From NCBI GenBank assembly GCA_040390855.1, contig JAZJXO010000006.1:1-64000 (forward strand): a stretch of 64,000 nt of DNA, read 5' to 3'. A program made the translations under genes and the position numbers. A model generated the notes under the pieces. It was not told where the DNA came from. It worked only from the letters and a program-made list of their open reading frames with translations, and did no database searches. Source of the stretch: Parvibaculum sp040390855. GTDB taxonomy: Bacteria; Pseudomonadota; Alphaproteobacteria; Parvibaculales; Parvibaculaceae. The stretch's first letter is position 1; each line of letters begins with the position of its first letter. Shown here one piece after another: positions 8,979-17,413 of the stretch.

Positions 8979-9032
8979 GGGCAAATGTGCAGACCTTAAA
9001 GCTCTACTTGCTTAATTACGCGCCATTTGCCC
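8979..9032. promoter_or_regulatory. Inverted repeat, candidate enhancer site for the Anbu operon
   Basis: Perfect 9-base inverted repeat GGGCAAATG (8979-8987) / CATTTGCCC (9024-9032). It is centred about 95 bases upstream of the start point predicted from the sigma-54 motif at 9074, where an activator such as NtrC would normally bind. It does not match the NtrC consensus exactly, so the activator is not identified. A second small hairpin (AGAAAAA / TTTTTCT, 9033-9052) follows. Confidence 0.4.
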
Positions 9033-9073
9033 AGAAAAAGCCCCGTTTTTCTGCCATTTTCGTCCAATAATTC

Positions 9074-9089
9074 TGGCATCGCTCTTGCT
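9074..9089 (+). promoter_or_regulatory. Sigma-54 (RpoN) promoter of the ATP-grasp/Anbu operon
   Basis: The sequence TGGCATCGCTCTTGCT matches the -24/-12 consensus TGGCAC-N5-TTGCW, with GG at 9075-9076 and GC at 9087-9088, exactly ten bases apart. The predicted start point is near 9100, about 44 bases before the ATG of the first gene. Confidence 0.65.
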
Positions 9090-9143
9090 CCAGTCTTTTA
9101 CACTGGTTGGGGTCTGTCTGCCCCATCAGTTTGAGGAGTTTGA

Positions 9144-10598
9144 ATGCCAGACGTGCGACCTGAGGCTGGTTCCGAAGCGGCCCCTGCGGCCATCTTCGAT
9201 GAAATGGGCCTCGACGATCAGGAAGTGCGCCGAGCCTATCTCGGCTTGCGCGACTGGTTGAAGGAGACCCCTGCGGACATTCTTGCGCTCAGGCGTGAAG
9301 AAGCGGAGACGTTTTTCCGCCGGATCGGCATTACCTTTGCTGTCTATGGCGAGGGGGGCGACCCTGAACGCATCATTCCTTTCGACATCATTCCGCGCAT
9401 TCTGGAAGCGGCTGAATGGCGTCACATCACAGCAGGGCTTACCCAGCGTGTGCGTGCGCTCAATGCTTTTATCTGTGACGTTTATGGGGCCCAGGACATC
9501 GTGCGCGCCGGTCTGATGCCAGCGGACCAGATTATTCTGAACGACACCTACAGGCATCAGATGCAGGGCGTTGCTGTGCCGAACGGCATCTATACGCATA
9601 TATCCGGCATCGACATGGTGCGCGTCGGTGCCGACGAGTTCTATGTGCTTGAAGACAATGTGCGCACGCCGTCGGGCGTGTCCTACATGCTTGAGAACCG
9701 CGAAATTACAATGCGGTTATTCCCCGACCTCTTCTCGCGTCATGCGGTTGAACCTGTCGACCATTATTGCGACGAGTTGCTCAAGACATTGTCATCCGTG
9801 CCGCCGCGCCATTGCGACCATGAGCCGACCGTCGTGGTGATGACGCCAGGTATTTATAATAGCGCTTACTATGAGCACTCGTTTCTTGCCGATCAGATGG
9901 GTGTCGAGCTTGTCGAGGGGCCGGACCTCTATGTCAAAGATGACATTGTCTATATGCGCACGACGCAAGGGCCGAAGCGGGTCGATGTGATCTATCGCCG
10001 TGTGGACGATGAATTTCTCGATCCGCTTGCCTTTCGTGCTGACACGGCGCTCGGCGTTGCAGGGCTGATGAACGCCTATCGTGCAGGCAACGTCAATCTG
10101 GCCAATGCTGTGGGGGCGGGCATTGCCGACGACAAATCGACGTATACGTTTGTGCCGCAGATGATCGAGTTCTATCTCGGCGAAAAACCCATTCTCAACA
10201 ATGTGCCGACGCTTCGTTGCAGCATTGCGGATGAATGCAAATATGTGCTCGAAAACCTGAACGAGCTTGTGGTCAAGGAGACGCATGGCTCGGGTGGTTA
10301 CGGGATGCTTATTGGCCCGAAATCGACGCAGGCCGAGCGCGAGGTTTTTGCAAGCCTGATCAAAGCGGCACCGGATAAATATATCGCGCAGCCGACGCTG
10401 GCGCTTTCGACCTGCCCCACATTTGTTGATGAGGGGATCGCACCTCGCCATGTCGATCTCAGGCCCTTTGTGCTTGCGGGTAAAAACATCCGCGTTGTGC
10501 CGGGCGGCCTCACGCGTGTCGCGCTGTCGGAAGGATCGCTTGTCGTCAATTCAAGTCAGGGCGGGGGCACCAAGGATACTTGGGTCCTGAAAGACTAG
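9144..10598 (+). CDS. Circularly permuted ATP-grasp protein
   Basis: 484 residues of the COG2308-type circularly permuted ATP-grasp family. Recognisable segments include YEHSFLADQMGVELVEG, VKETHGSGGYGML (a nucleotide-binding Gly-rich part) and the C-terminal SSQGGGTKDTWVL typical of the family. ATP-grasp enzymes form amide bonds through acyl-phosphate intermediates. Comparative genomics has proposed that this one makes a short peptide or peptide tag together with the alpha-E, transglutaminase and Anbu proteins encoded next to it; the product is unknown. The start has a GAGGAG ribosome-binding site. It is the first gene of a tightly packed operon. Confidence 0.88.
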   Translation: MPDVRPEAGSEAAPAAIFDEMGLDDQEVRRAYLGLRDWLKETPADILALRREEAETFFRRIGITFAVYGEGGDPERIIPFDIIPRILEAAEWRHITAGLTQRVRALNAFICDVYGAQDIVRAGLMPADQIILNDTYRHQMQGVAVPNGIYTHISGIDMVRVGADEFYVLEDNVRTPSGVSYMLENREITMRLFPDLFSRHAVEPVDHYCDELLKTLSSVPPRHCDHEPTVVVMTPGIYNSAYYEHSFLADQMGVELVEGPDLYVKDDIVYMRTTQGPKRVDVIYRRVDDEFLDPLAFRADTALGVAGLMNAYRAGNVNLANAVGAGIADDKSTYTFVPQMIEFYLGEKPILNNVPTLRCSIADECKYVLENLNELVVKETHGSGGYGMLIGPKSTQAEREVFASLIKAAPDKYIAQPTLALSTCPTFVDEGIAPRHVDLRPFVLAGKNIRVVPGGLTRVALSEGSLVVNSSQGGGTKDTWVLKD

Positions 10599-10620
10599 TG
10601 GGGCGTTAAAGGATTTAACC

Positions 10621-11562
10621 ATGCTCAGTCGTACAGCAGACAGTCTCTACTGGGTGGCGCGTTATATGGAGCGTGCGGAAAATCTCGCACGCATTCTGAG
10701 CGTCACCGATCGCCTCTCGCTCATGCCGACGATCGGCGAGACGGGCGGCAATGAATGGCATTCAACAGTTGTCGTCTCTGATTGCGAAGAGGGCTATTAC
10801 GAGAAATATGATGAGGCGACCGCCGAGCATGTGATTTCCTATCTTGCCTTCGATCCTGATAATCCGTCTTCAATTCGCAGTTGCATCGAGGCGGCGCGAC
10901 GCAACGCGCGTTCGGTGCGCACCGCGCTGACCTCCGAGCAGTGGGAATGTCTCAACACAACATGGCTTGAGCTTACGCGGATCAAAGAGAGCCGTTTGCG
11001 TGGTGGCGGGCTTCACGGGTTTCTCGACTGGGTGAAAGAACGCACGCTGATGTTCCACGGCTGCACGGTTGCCACCATGCTCAGGCGCGACAGCTTTCAT
11101 TTCATGCAGCTCGGTACTTTCATTGAGCGCGGTGACAATACAGCGCGTATTCTCGATGTGAAGTATCACGTGCTGCTGCCCGATCACGCCGAGATCGGCG
11201 GCGGCATCGACTATTATCAGTGGGCAGCAATCCTGCGCGCGGTGTCCGGCTATCGCGGCTATCACGCGCTTTACAAAGAGGGCATCAAACCCTGGCTTGT
11301 TGCCGACTTTCTCATCATGCGCGAAGAGATGCCACGTTCTCTGCTTGCCTGTGCCGCCAAGATCAAAGACTGTCTTGATGATCTCGCCGAGGAATATGGC
11401 CAGCGCCATGAAAGTCACCGCATGGCGGGACGGCGCTATTCGCAGCTTCGTTTCGGCAAGGTTGATGATGTGTTCGGTCAGGGTCTCCATGATTTTCTGG
11501 AACAGTTTATCGATCAGAACAACAAGCTCGGCGCTGAGATTGCGCGCTCTTATCTGATGTGA
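10621..11562 (+). CDS. Alpha-E domain protein
   Basis: 313 residues, mostly helical, starting MLSRTADSLYWVARYMERAENLARIL, the hallmark N-terminus of the alpha-E (COG2307) family. Further family features are FIERGDNTARILDVKYH in the middle and an arginine-rich, all-alpha body. The alpha-E family always travels with the COG2308 ATP-grasp protein, here encoded 22 bases upstream, and has been proposed to act on or hold the peptide product. No enzyme activity has been assigned to it that I know of. The transglutaminase-like gene follows after 6 bases. Confidence 0.88.
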   Translation: MLSRTADSLYWVARYMERAENLARILSVTDRLSLMPTIGETGGNEWHSTVVVSDCEEGYYEKYDEATAEHVISYLAFDPDNPSSIRSCIEAARRNARSVRTALTSEQWECLNTTWLELTRIKESRLRGGGLHGFLDWVKERTLMFHGCTVATMLRRDSFHFMQLGTFIERGDNTARILDVKYHVLLPDHAEIGGGIDYYQWAAILRAVSGYRGYHALYKEGIKPWLVADFLIMREEMPRSLLACAAKIKDCLDDLAEEYGQRHESHRMAGRRYSQLRFGKVDDVFGQGLHDFLEQFIDQNNKLGAEIARSYLM

Positions 11563-11568
11563 GGATGT

Positions 11569-12387
11569 ATGCGTATTCATATCGAGCACGAGACGACTTA
11601 TTCCTATGATGAGCCGGTCTCTTATTCCATTCAGGCGCTCAGAATGCGTCCGCTGGACACGCGTGGGCAGCGCATTGTGAACTGGTCGGTGGAGACACCG
11701 CAGCACGCGTCAGTGCGTGAACAGCGTGACGTCTATGGCAATGTGCTGCAAATGCTCTATGTCGAGCGGCCGCACACGGAGATCAAACTTCGCGTGTCGG
11801 GGGACGTCGAGACGACAGAATTGTGCGGTGTCGTGGCAAGTCCGATTGAACGCTTTCCTCCGCGTTTTTATCTGCGCCGGACATTGCTCACGGAAACCAA
11901 TGATGCGCTCAACGAACTTGCAGAAGCCGCGCGTGAGGCGTGCGACGGCACGCCACTCGATCTTGCCCATAGCCTCATGCATCGGGTGCGAGATCAGCTT
12001 GACTATATGATCGGCGAGACGGATGCGACGACGACGGCGGCGCAGGCGCTCGCCAACGGGTCCGGCGTCTGTCAGGACCATGCGCATGTTTTTATTGCGG
12101 CGGCGCGTGAGCTTGGTATCCCGGCGCGTTATGTGAGCGGTTATCTCTGGATCGAGGCGGGCGAACAAGGCGAGGCGGCGCACGCCTGGGCGGAGGCCTT
12201 TGTCGAGGATTTGGGCTGGGTGGGATTTGATGTGGCCAACCGCATCTGTCCGACCGAGGCACATCTTCGCGTGGCGTCGGGCCTTGATTATCTGGAAGCG
12301 GCTCCCATTCGGGGCTTGCGGCGCGGCGGCGGACAGGAGACTCTGGATGTGCGGGTGCAGGTCGCGGAAACCGGTGCCCAGCAATAA
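11569..12387 (+). CDS. Transglutaminase-like cysteine peptidase/amidase
   Basis: 272 residues. An N-terminal beta-rich domain (starting RIHIEHETTYSYDEPV, about 1-150) is followed by a transglutaminase core. The catalytic Cys is in GSGVCQDHAH, His in AHAWAEAFVED and Asp in GWVGFDVAN. Bacterial members mostly hydrolyse or transfer amide bonds. In this operon it is expected to cleave or exchange the peptide made by the ATP-grasp enzyme. No signal peptide is visible, so it is probably cytoplasmic. Confidence 0.88.
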   Translation: MRIHIEHETTYSYDEPVSYSIQALRMRPLDTRGQRIVNWSVETPQHASVREQRDVYGNVLQMLYVERPHTEIKLRVSGDVETTELCGVVASPIERFPPRFYLRRTLLTETNDALNELAEAAREACDGTPLDLAHSLMHRVRDQLDYMIGETDATTTAAQALANGSGVCQDHAHVFIAAARELGIPARYVSGYLWIEAGEQGEAAHAWAEAFVEDLGWVGFDVANRICPTEAHLRVASGLDYLEAAPIRGLRRGGGQETLDVRVQVAETGAQQ

Positions 12388-12439
12388 CGGCATGAAGACC
12401 GTTAGTGATGACGTATCCAGATAGGGTTCAGGATTTAAA

Positions 12440-13183
12440 ATGACTTATTGTGTCGCGCTTCGCCTCAGAGGCGGTCTCGTCATGTTGGCAGATACACGTA
12501 CCAATGCGGGCGTTGATAATATTTCGACCTTTCGCAAACTCACCGTGATCGAGGAAGAGGGCGACCGCGTGATCGGCATTATGACGGCGGGCAATCTTGC
12601 CTTGAGCCAGGCCGTTATCAACCTGGCAACTGAGCAAGGCGTCGTGATGAATGAAGGCGGGCCGCCCGAAACGCTGGCTACTGCGCCGAGCATGGTGCGG
12701 GCCGCCCAGATCATGGGTCGCGCCGTGCGTGAATTGTACCGCAGCGACGGACCGGCACTTGAGGAGCAGCAAGAGACGTTCAATGTCTCGATTCTGATGG
12801 GCGGTCAGATCGGTGGCGGCAAGCTCCGGCTGTTCCAGATTTATTCGGCAGGCAATTATATCGAGGCGACGGAAGACACGCCCTATTTGCAGATTGGCGA
12901 GAACAAATATGGCAAGCCCATCATCGACCGAGCCGCGACCTATGACATCCAGGTGAACGACGCGATGAAGCTCGCGCTTATCTCGATGGATTCGACCATG
13001 CGCTCCAATCTCTCGGTCGGGATGCCGATTGATCTGATGGTCTATCGCCGCAACGCACTGAAACTGTCGCTGCTGAAACGCATCAAGGATGATGATGTCT
13101 ACTTCAAGAACCTGCGCCAGTCATGGTCGGATGCGCTCATCAAAGCCTATCAGGCCATAGCCTCTCCCGACTGGATCAAGTGA
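12440..13183 (+). CDS. Anbu proteasome-type peptidase
   Basis: 247 residues of the Anbu (ancestral beta subunit) family of Ntn hydrolases. Removal of Met1 exposes Thr2 (MTYCVAL) as the nucleophile. Asp18 (LADTRTN) and Lys33 (STFRKL) occupy the positions of the proteasome catalytic Asp17 and Lys33. Anbu assembles into open helical rings rather than closed barrels, and no physiological substrate is established. It is the fourth gene of the ATP-grasp / alpha-E / transglutaminase operon, a conserved association. Its TGA overlaps the ATG of the LysR gene (TGATG). Confidence 0.93.
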   Translation: MTYCVALRLRGGLVMLADTRTNAGVDNISTFRKLTVIEEEGDRVIGIMTAGNLALSQAVINLATEQGVVMNEGGPPETLATAPSMVRAAQIMGRAVRELYRSDGPALEEQQETFNVSILMGGQIGGGKLRLFQIYSAGNYIEATEDTPYLQIGENKYGKPIIDRAATYDIQVNDAMKLALISMDSTMRSNLSVGMPIDLMVYRRNALKLSLLKRIKDDDVYFKNLRQSWSDALIKAYQAIASPDWIK

Positions 13184-14130
13184 TGCCTGACCTGTCGATG
13201 CTCCCGCCCGGTGAGCGCCACTTCATGCGCAATATGGACTGGAACCTTTTCCATCTCTTTGTCGAGATCGTGCAATCGGGCGGCATCAGTGCAGCGGCTC
13301 GGCAGTTGAATAAACAGCAGCCCACAATCAGCGCCGGATTGAAGCGTCTTGAGGAGCATCTGGGCGTCGAGCTTTTCAAGCGCACGTCGCAAGGCGTGGA
13401 ACTCACATCGGCGGGGCGGGCATTGTTGCCGCTTTGTCAGGTGATGGTGGAGGCGGCGCGCGCAGCACCTCATGAGGTGGCCAAGGCTGCTAATCTTCTC
13501 GAAGGTGTCATCAATATCCGCACAATTTCGTCTGTTGTCTCGCCGCAATTCGACGAGGCGCTGGTAGCTTTTCATCGTGCCCATCCCGGTGTTGAAATCC
13601 ATCTGGAAGTGACGCCGTGGCGGCAGGTTGTGAAATCGCTCCGGCTTGGTGACGCGGAAGTGGGGCTTGCCTGTGACAGCGCACCGAGCGAGGGACTTTG
13701 CTATGAGCCGCTGATGCGCGAGGTGCAGCAGCTTTATTGCGGGAAAGGCCATCCGCTCTTCGGTCGCGCCATCGGCTTGCCATCGGAACTTAGCGAAGAG
13801 GCTTTCGTGCTCACCGGACAGGACGAGCCAGAAGAGCTTGAGCGCTTCCGGCGTCGGTATGGTTTGGGGGCCAAAGTCGGCGGCTTTGCCGAAAACCTCC
13901 ATGAAGTCACCCGTCTCATAGAGCTTGGTATTGGTATCGGGTTTCTTCCGACCTGCGTGGCCGAGCCGATGATCGCGGCGGGCCAGATTTGGCCGCTTTT
14001 GCCCGACGATCTGCTACCCTCCTATCACGTCTATCTCGTCACCCGCGAAGCGGCGTCGCGCGATACGCCCACGGAAGTCTTTATCGGGGAGGTGATGGCG
14101 CGGCTCCGTCAGAGGCCGCCGGATCTCTGA
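13183..14130 (+). CDS. LysR family transcriptional regulator
   Basis: 315 residues from the ATG that overlaps the anbu stop. The winged helix-turn-helix lies at about 18-80 (GGISAAARQLNKQQPTISAGLKRLEEHLG), followed by an effector-binding domain (VEIHLEVTPWRQVVKSLRLGDAEVGL and onward). TGATG overlap with anbu means it is co-translated with the peptidase operon and should fall under the same sigma-54 promoter. A LysR-type dyad lies just after its stop and before the HRI1-like/oxygenase genes. This suggests that it controls that unit, much as Nac links sigma-54 to sigma-70 genes. A start at 13234 (MDWNLFHLF) is also conceivable. The inducer is unknown. Confidence 0.88.
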   Translation: MPDLSMLPPGERHFMRNMDWNLFHLFVEIVQSGGISAAARQLNKQQPTISAGLKRLEEHLGVELFKRTSQGVELTSAGRALLPLCQVMVEAARAAPHEVAKAANLLEGVINIRTISSVVSPQFDEALVAFHRAHPGVEIHLEVTPWRQVVKSLRLGDAEVGLACDSAPSEGLCYEPLMREVQQLYCGKGHPLFGRAIGLPSELSEEAFVLTGQDEPEELERFRRRYGLGAKVGGFAENLHEVTRLIELGIGIGFLPTCVAEPMIAAGQIWPLLPDDLLPSYHVYLVTREAASRDTPTEVFIGEVMARLRQRPPDL

Positions 14131-14133
14131 GAG

Positions 14134-14152
14134 CCATAGATTTCATCTATGG
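14134..14152. promoter_or_regulatory. LysR-type operator, ATA-N9-TAT dyad
   Basis: Perfect 8-base inverted repeat CCATAGAT-TTC-ATCTATGG. It contains both the general LysR box T-N11-A and the ATA-N9-TAT form known for Nac (ATA 14136-14138, TAT 14148-14150). It lies 85 bases upstream of the next gene, in the position expected for a LysR activator site. Confidence 0.55.
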
Positions 14153-14236
14153 GTGACATTGCTATTTTGTGACTTCGCAAACCTCCCGCACTGCAACAAA
14201 CTCCAAGCTGGTTGAAGCACCGGTTGAGTTTAGGCG

Positions 14237-15097
14237 ATGCGGGCAGCGATGAAAGACAGCATTTCAAAGGAAATTCCGGCACCGGATGAGCTTACCGGTC
14301 TGTGGCGGCGCTCGTTGATTGCTTGGCCTGATGGTCCGAGTGACACCGAGACATGGGTCAACTGGATGCAGGGGGCGACATCTTATCTCGACCTGCGCCA
14401 GCCTGCTGTGAAGCCCGATTTCCATGCGGTGCAGGGCTTGCGTCAGCTCAATCTTGAACAGGTGTGCTGGCTCGCCGAGCAGGAGGGTTTTGCCGGCACA
14501 CTCCATTTTGACGGCACCTATTATGAGTGGCGGCGCGAGATCGACTTCCAGCCGCAGGCGATCTATTCCGATCAGGGCCAGCTCTGGTACGAGGGCGGCA
14601 TGATGGTCGAGGAAGGCAAGGACATTGCCTATATCGAACATTGGCACCGCGAGCCGATCGAACTGTCTCCGATTTGTGCGCTTCGCCTGCAAGGCCGCGC
14701 GGACGGTGTGCGCGGGGTTCTGTTGCGCGTGGGCACACTCTTTATGTATGCGCGCGGGCGTCTTGCGGAAATACCGATGGGGCAGCATTTGCGTGACTGC
14801 GTGGCAGCGGCCCCAAGTCTTGTCGCCGCGCAAGACCTCATTGATTGCGAAATCAGTCAGGGCGCGATCACGTCTACAGGCTGGATCGTGCAGCGTTCGA
14901 GCCTGCCTTATCGCGAGGCACAAGATTTAAGCCCCGATCATTTTCTCTCGCTCTCGGACGGGCATGAGCATGGCGTGCTTGTGACGCGGGACACGGGGCC
15001 GGACGGGCGGCGCATGTTGCGCCATTGGGATATTCTTGATGTGGAAGGCGACATCGGTGCTATTCCGCAGGTGCAGAACATGAGAGCGGTCAGATGA
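14237..15097 (+). CDS. Lipocalin/HRI1-like protein of unknown function
   Basis: 286 residues, no signal peptide, rich in Trp and Tyr and in alternating beta-strand patterns. Two similar halves may form paired beta-barrels. Segments such as GATSYLDLRQP, GTLHFDGTYYEWRREIDFQP and STGWIVQRSSLPYRE remind me of the HRI1-type lipocalin-like family; this is by memory and tentative. The stop overlaps the start of the 2OG oxygenase gene (ATGA), so the two act in one operon. It could bind a small hydrophobic ligand or the oxygenase substrate. Met5 (14249) is an alternative start. Its function is unknown. Confidence 0.55.
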   Translation: MRAAMKDSISKEIPAPDELTGLWRRSLIAWPDGPSDTETWVNWMQGATSYLDLRQPAVKPDFHAVQGLRQLNLEQVCWLAEQEGFAGTLHFDGTYYEWRREIDFQPQAIYSDQGQLWYEGGMMVEEGKDIAYIEHWHREPIELSPICALRLQGRADGVRGVLLRVGTLFMYARGRLAEIPMGQHLRDCVAAAPSLVAAQDLIDCEISQGAITSTGWIVQRSSLPYREAQDLSPDHFLSLSDGHEHGVLVTRDTGPDGRRMLRHWDILDVEGDIGAIPQVQNMRAVR

Positions 15098-16161
15098 CCG
15101 GTCGGGACTTTGACAAAATTCCGCTCGTTGATATTGCGGCGCTTTTTGGCAGCGATGATGTGGCCAAGCGCAAGGTGGCTGACGAGATCGCGCAAGCGGC
15201 CAGTAATGTCGGCTTTCTCTATGTGACGGGCCACGGCATCGGATCCGAAAAGATCGAGCGCCTGCTCGCGCGGACGGGCGAGTTTTTCGCGCTGCCGGTT
15301 GAGACCAAGCAAAACTATTATATCGGCAATTCGCGCGCCCATCGCGGCTATGTGCCGGTCGGTGAAGAAAATTTCTATGCGGGCGAGGTCGCGACAGTTG
15401 ACAAAAAAGAGGCCTTTGATCTGTCGATCGAATTGCCGGTCGATGATCCAGATTACGTCAAAGGCTATCGTCTACTCGGCCCCAATCAATGGCCTGCCGA
15501 AGTCAGAGATTTTGAAAAAGATGTCTATAGCTATTACCGGTCCGTGATCTCGTTGAGCCAGACGCTCTTTCGCGGTTTTGCTTTGGCGCTGGGCCTGCCC
15601 GAAACCTATTTTCAGTCGATCACAACCAAGCCGCCGTCGCAGCTTCGACTGGTGCATTATCCCGAAGGGCCGAACCGTTTTGTGGCGGAAGCAGGAAAAT
15701 CGCAGCAAAGCGATTGGGGCATCAGTGCGCATACGGATTATGAATGCTTCACAATTTTGTACGCGACCAAACCCGGCCTTGAAGTGCTGAATGCAGCTGG
15801 CGTATGGATCGACGCACCGCCTGTGCCTGGTGCCTTTGTTATCAATATCGGCGATATGCTGGAAGCGCTCACCAATGGCCGTTTCATTGCGACACCGCAT
15901 CGTGTGCGCAATGTGTCGGAGGAGCGGTTTTCCTTCCCGCTCTTCTGTGCTGTCGATTTCGACACGGTGATCGAGCCTCTGCCGGAATTCCGCAACAGTG
16001 CGGTAACGACTTATCCGAGCTATGTCGCGGGTGATCATCTTTTAGCCGAGACGATGAAGACCTTTGCTTATTTGCGCAAACTTGAACGCGACGGTGTTGT
16101 CTGCATGCCTGCGTCCGAAAAAGAAAGCGGCATAGCCTTTGGCCGCAAAGAGAGTGCCTGA
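15094..16161 (+). CDS. 2-oxoglutarate/Fe(II) oxygenase, isopenicillin-N-synthase-like
   Basis: 355 residues. An N-terminal DIOX_N-like region (IPLVDIAALF, then GFLYVTGHGI) precedes a 2OG-Fe(II) jelly-roll with iron ligands His213, Asp215 (SAHTDYECF) and His269 (ATPHRV), and Arg278/Ser280 (RFS) for the 2-oxoglutarate carboxylate. Members hydroxylate or cleave small molecules, and some plant and bacterial relatives act on arginine-type substrates and release guanidine. Its location between a guanidine-type binding protein and an overlapping HRI1-like gene suggests that it processes a substituted guanidine. The substrate is inferred from context only. Confidence 0.85.
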   Translation: MTGRDFDKIPLVDIAALFGSDDVAKRKVADEIAQAASNVGFLYVTGHGIGSEKIERLLARTGEFFALPVETKQNYYIGNSRAHRGYVPVGEENFYAGEVATVDKKEAFDLSIELPVDDPDYVKGYRLLGPNQWPAEVRDFEKDVYSYYRSVISLSQTLFRGFALALGLPETYFQSITTKPPSQLRLVHYPEGPNRFVAEAGKSQQSDWGISAHTDYECFTILYATKPGLEVLNAAGVWIDAPPVPGAFVINIGDMLEALTNGRFIATPHRVRNVSEERFSFPLFCAVDFDTVIEPLPEFRNSAVTTYPSYVAGDHLLAETMKTFAYLRKLERDGVVCMPASEKESGIAFGRKESA

Positions 16162-16261
16162 GTGAAAACCAAAAATAATGGAAACGTCCTGAAAAATTGC
16201 TGATTGCGAAACAGTTTTAACGGGCGCGTCGAGCGTCTCACTGATATTGAAAGGACGATCC

Positions 16262-17347
16262 ATGTTGAGAACAGGTTTTCTCAAAAAGGCGGCAAGCCTT
16301 CTCATCGCCGGTGCGATGCTGACGACGCTGAGTTTCGCGCCTGCTGCTGCGGCGGAAGGCAAGAGTTTCAAAGTCGCTTGGTCGATTTACACCGGCTACA
16401 TGCCTTGGGTCTATGCCCAGAAGTCCGGCATCTTGAAAAAATGGGCTGACAAGTACGGTATCGAAATCGAGCTTGTCCAGATCAATGACTATGTGGAATC
16501 CATCAACCAGTACACAGCCGGTCAGTATGATGCGGTCACTGACACGGTGATGGACAGTCTCACTATTCCAGCAGCGGGCGGCGTTGATACGACGATGATC
16601 ATTGTCGGTGACTACACAGACGGCAATGACTCGATCTTCATCAAGGGCAAGGGCAAGACGATGGCTGACCTCAAGGGTCAGAAAGTCTATCTCGTGCAGT
16701 ATTCGGTCTCGCATTACATGTTGTGGAGAGCGCTGGAAAAATCCGGTCTGAAGATGAGCGACGTCGAAACGGCAAACATTGCCGATGCTGATTTCGTTGC
16801 CGCTTACAACACCGGTGATGTGAACGCGATTGTGGCGTGGAACCCTGCGACGAGCCAGATCCGCAAGCTTGGCACGGCATCGGAAGTGTTCAACTCGTCC
16901 GAACTCCCTGGCGAAATTCAGGATATTCTGGTCGTGAATACCAAAGTGTTGAAAGCTAATCCCGAGTTCGGCAAAGCTCTTGCGGGTGCGTGGTATGAAA
17001 CTCTTGCTCTTATGCAGAAGAAGGACGCCAAGGCGATTGAAGCGCGCACCTTTATGGCGGCGGCCATGGGCACGGACCTTGCCGATTTCGACAGTCAGGT
17101 CAAAACCACAGCCTTCTATTATGATCCCGCCAAAGGCGCGGCGGCTCTGACCTCACCCGAAATGGAAAAGATCGTTGATCAAACGATGGAGTTCTCCTTC
17201 GCCAACGGCTTGCTCGGGGCGAAAGCCAAGGACAAGGGCGCTATCGGCATCGAACTGCCGGGCGGCAAAGTGCTCGGTGACAAGACCAATGTGAAGCTCC
17301 GTATTGACGCGAGTTATATGCAGCTTGCGGCCGACGGCAAGCTCTGA
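16262..17347 (+). CDS. ABC transporter substrate-binding protein, guanidine/urea type, copy 1
   Basis: 361 residues from the ATG at 16262 (AAAGGA ribosome-binding site; an upstream TTG is rejected). A signal peptide ending near AAAA (about residues 1-27) is followed by a NitT/TauT-like periplasmic binding fold (FKVAWSIYTGYMPWVYAQ, QYTAGQYDAV). It closely resembles copy 2 at 17752 along its full length. It belongs to the oxygenase unit and ends at a strong terminator before the riboswitch. No permease lies in this unit, so it probably feeds the permease and ATPase encoded downstream, perhaps with different specificity. Confidence 0.88.
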   Translation: MLRTGFLKKAASLLIAGAMLTTLSFAPAAAAEGKSFKVAWSIYTGYMPWVYAQKSGILKKWADKYGIEIELVQINDYVESINQYTAGQYDAVTDTVMDSLTIPAAGGVDTTMIIVGDYTDGNDSIFIKGKGKTMADLKGQKVYLVQYSVSHYMLWRALEKSGLKMSDVETANIADADFVAAYNTGDVNAIVAWNPATSQIRKLGTASEVFNSSELPGEIQDILVVNTKVLKANPEFGKALAGAWYETLALMQKKDAKAIEARTFMAAAMGTDLADFDSQVKTTAFYYDPAKGAAALTSPEMEKIVDQTMEFSFANGLLGAKAKDKGAIGIELPGGKVLGDKTNVKLRIDASYMQLAADGKL

Positions 17348-17372
17348 GCCATAGGTGCTATTGATGATCATT

Positions 17373-17413
17373 GCTCCGGCTCTTCAGATGCGAAAGGCCG
17401 GAGCTTTGTTTTC
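17373..17413 (+). terminator. Intrinsic terminator after binding protein 1
   Basis: Stem GCTCCGGC (17373-17380) / GCCGGAGC (17397-17404), eight perfect pairs, followed by a T-rich tract. It ends the HRI1-like / oxygenase / binding-protein unit and insulates it from the riboswitch-controlled genes. Confidence 0.85.

Noticed and set aside
13123..13182. Upstream start for the LysR gene
   Set aside because: The extra 20 residues lie inside anbu and have no family match; the TGATG-coupled start at 13183 is preferred.
16249..16264. GGACGATCC resembling one guanidine-II hairpin before binding protein 1
   Set aside because: Only one very short stem, no second ACGR hairpin, and it overlaps the ribosome-binding site.
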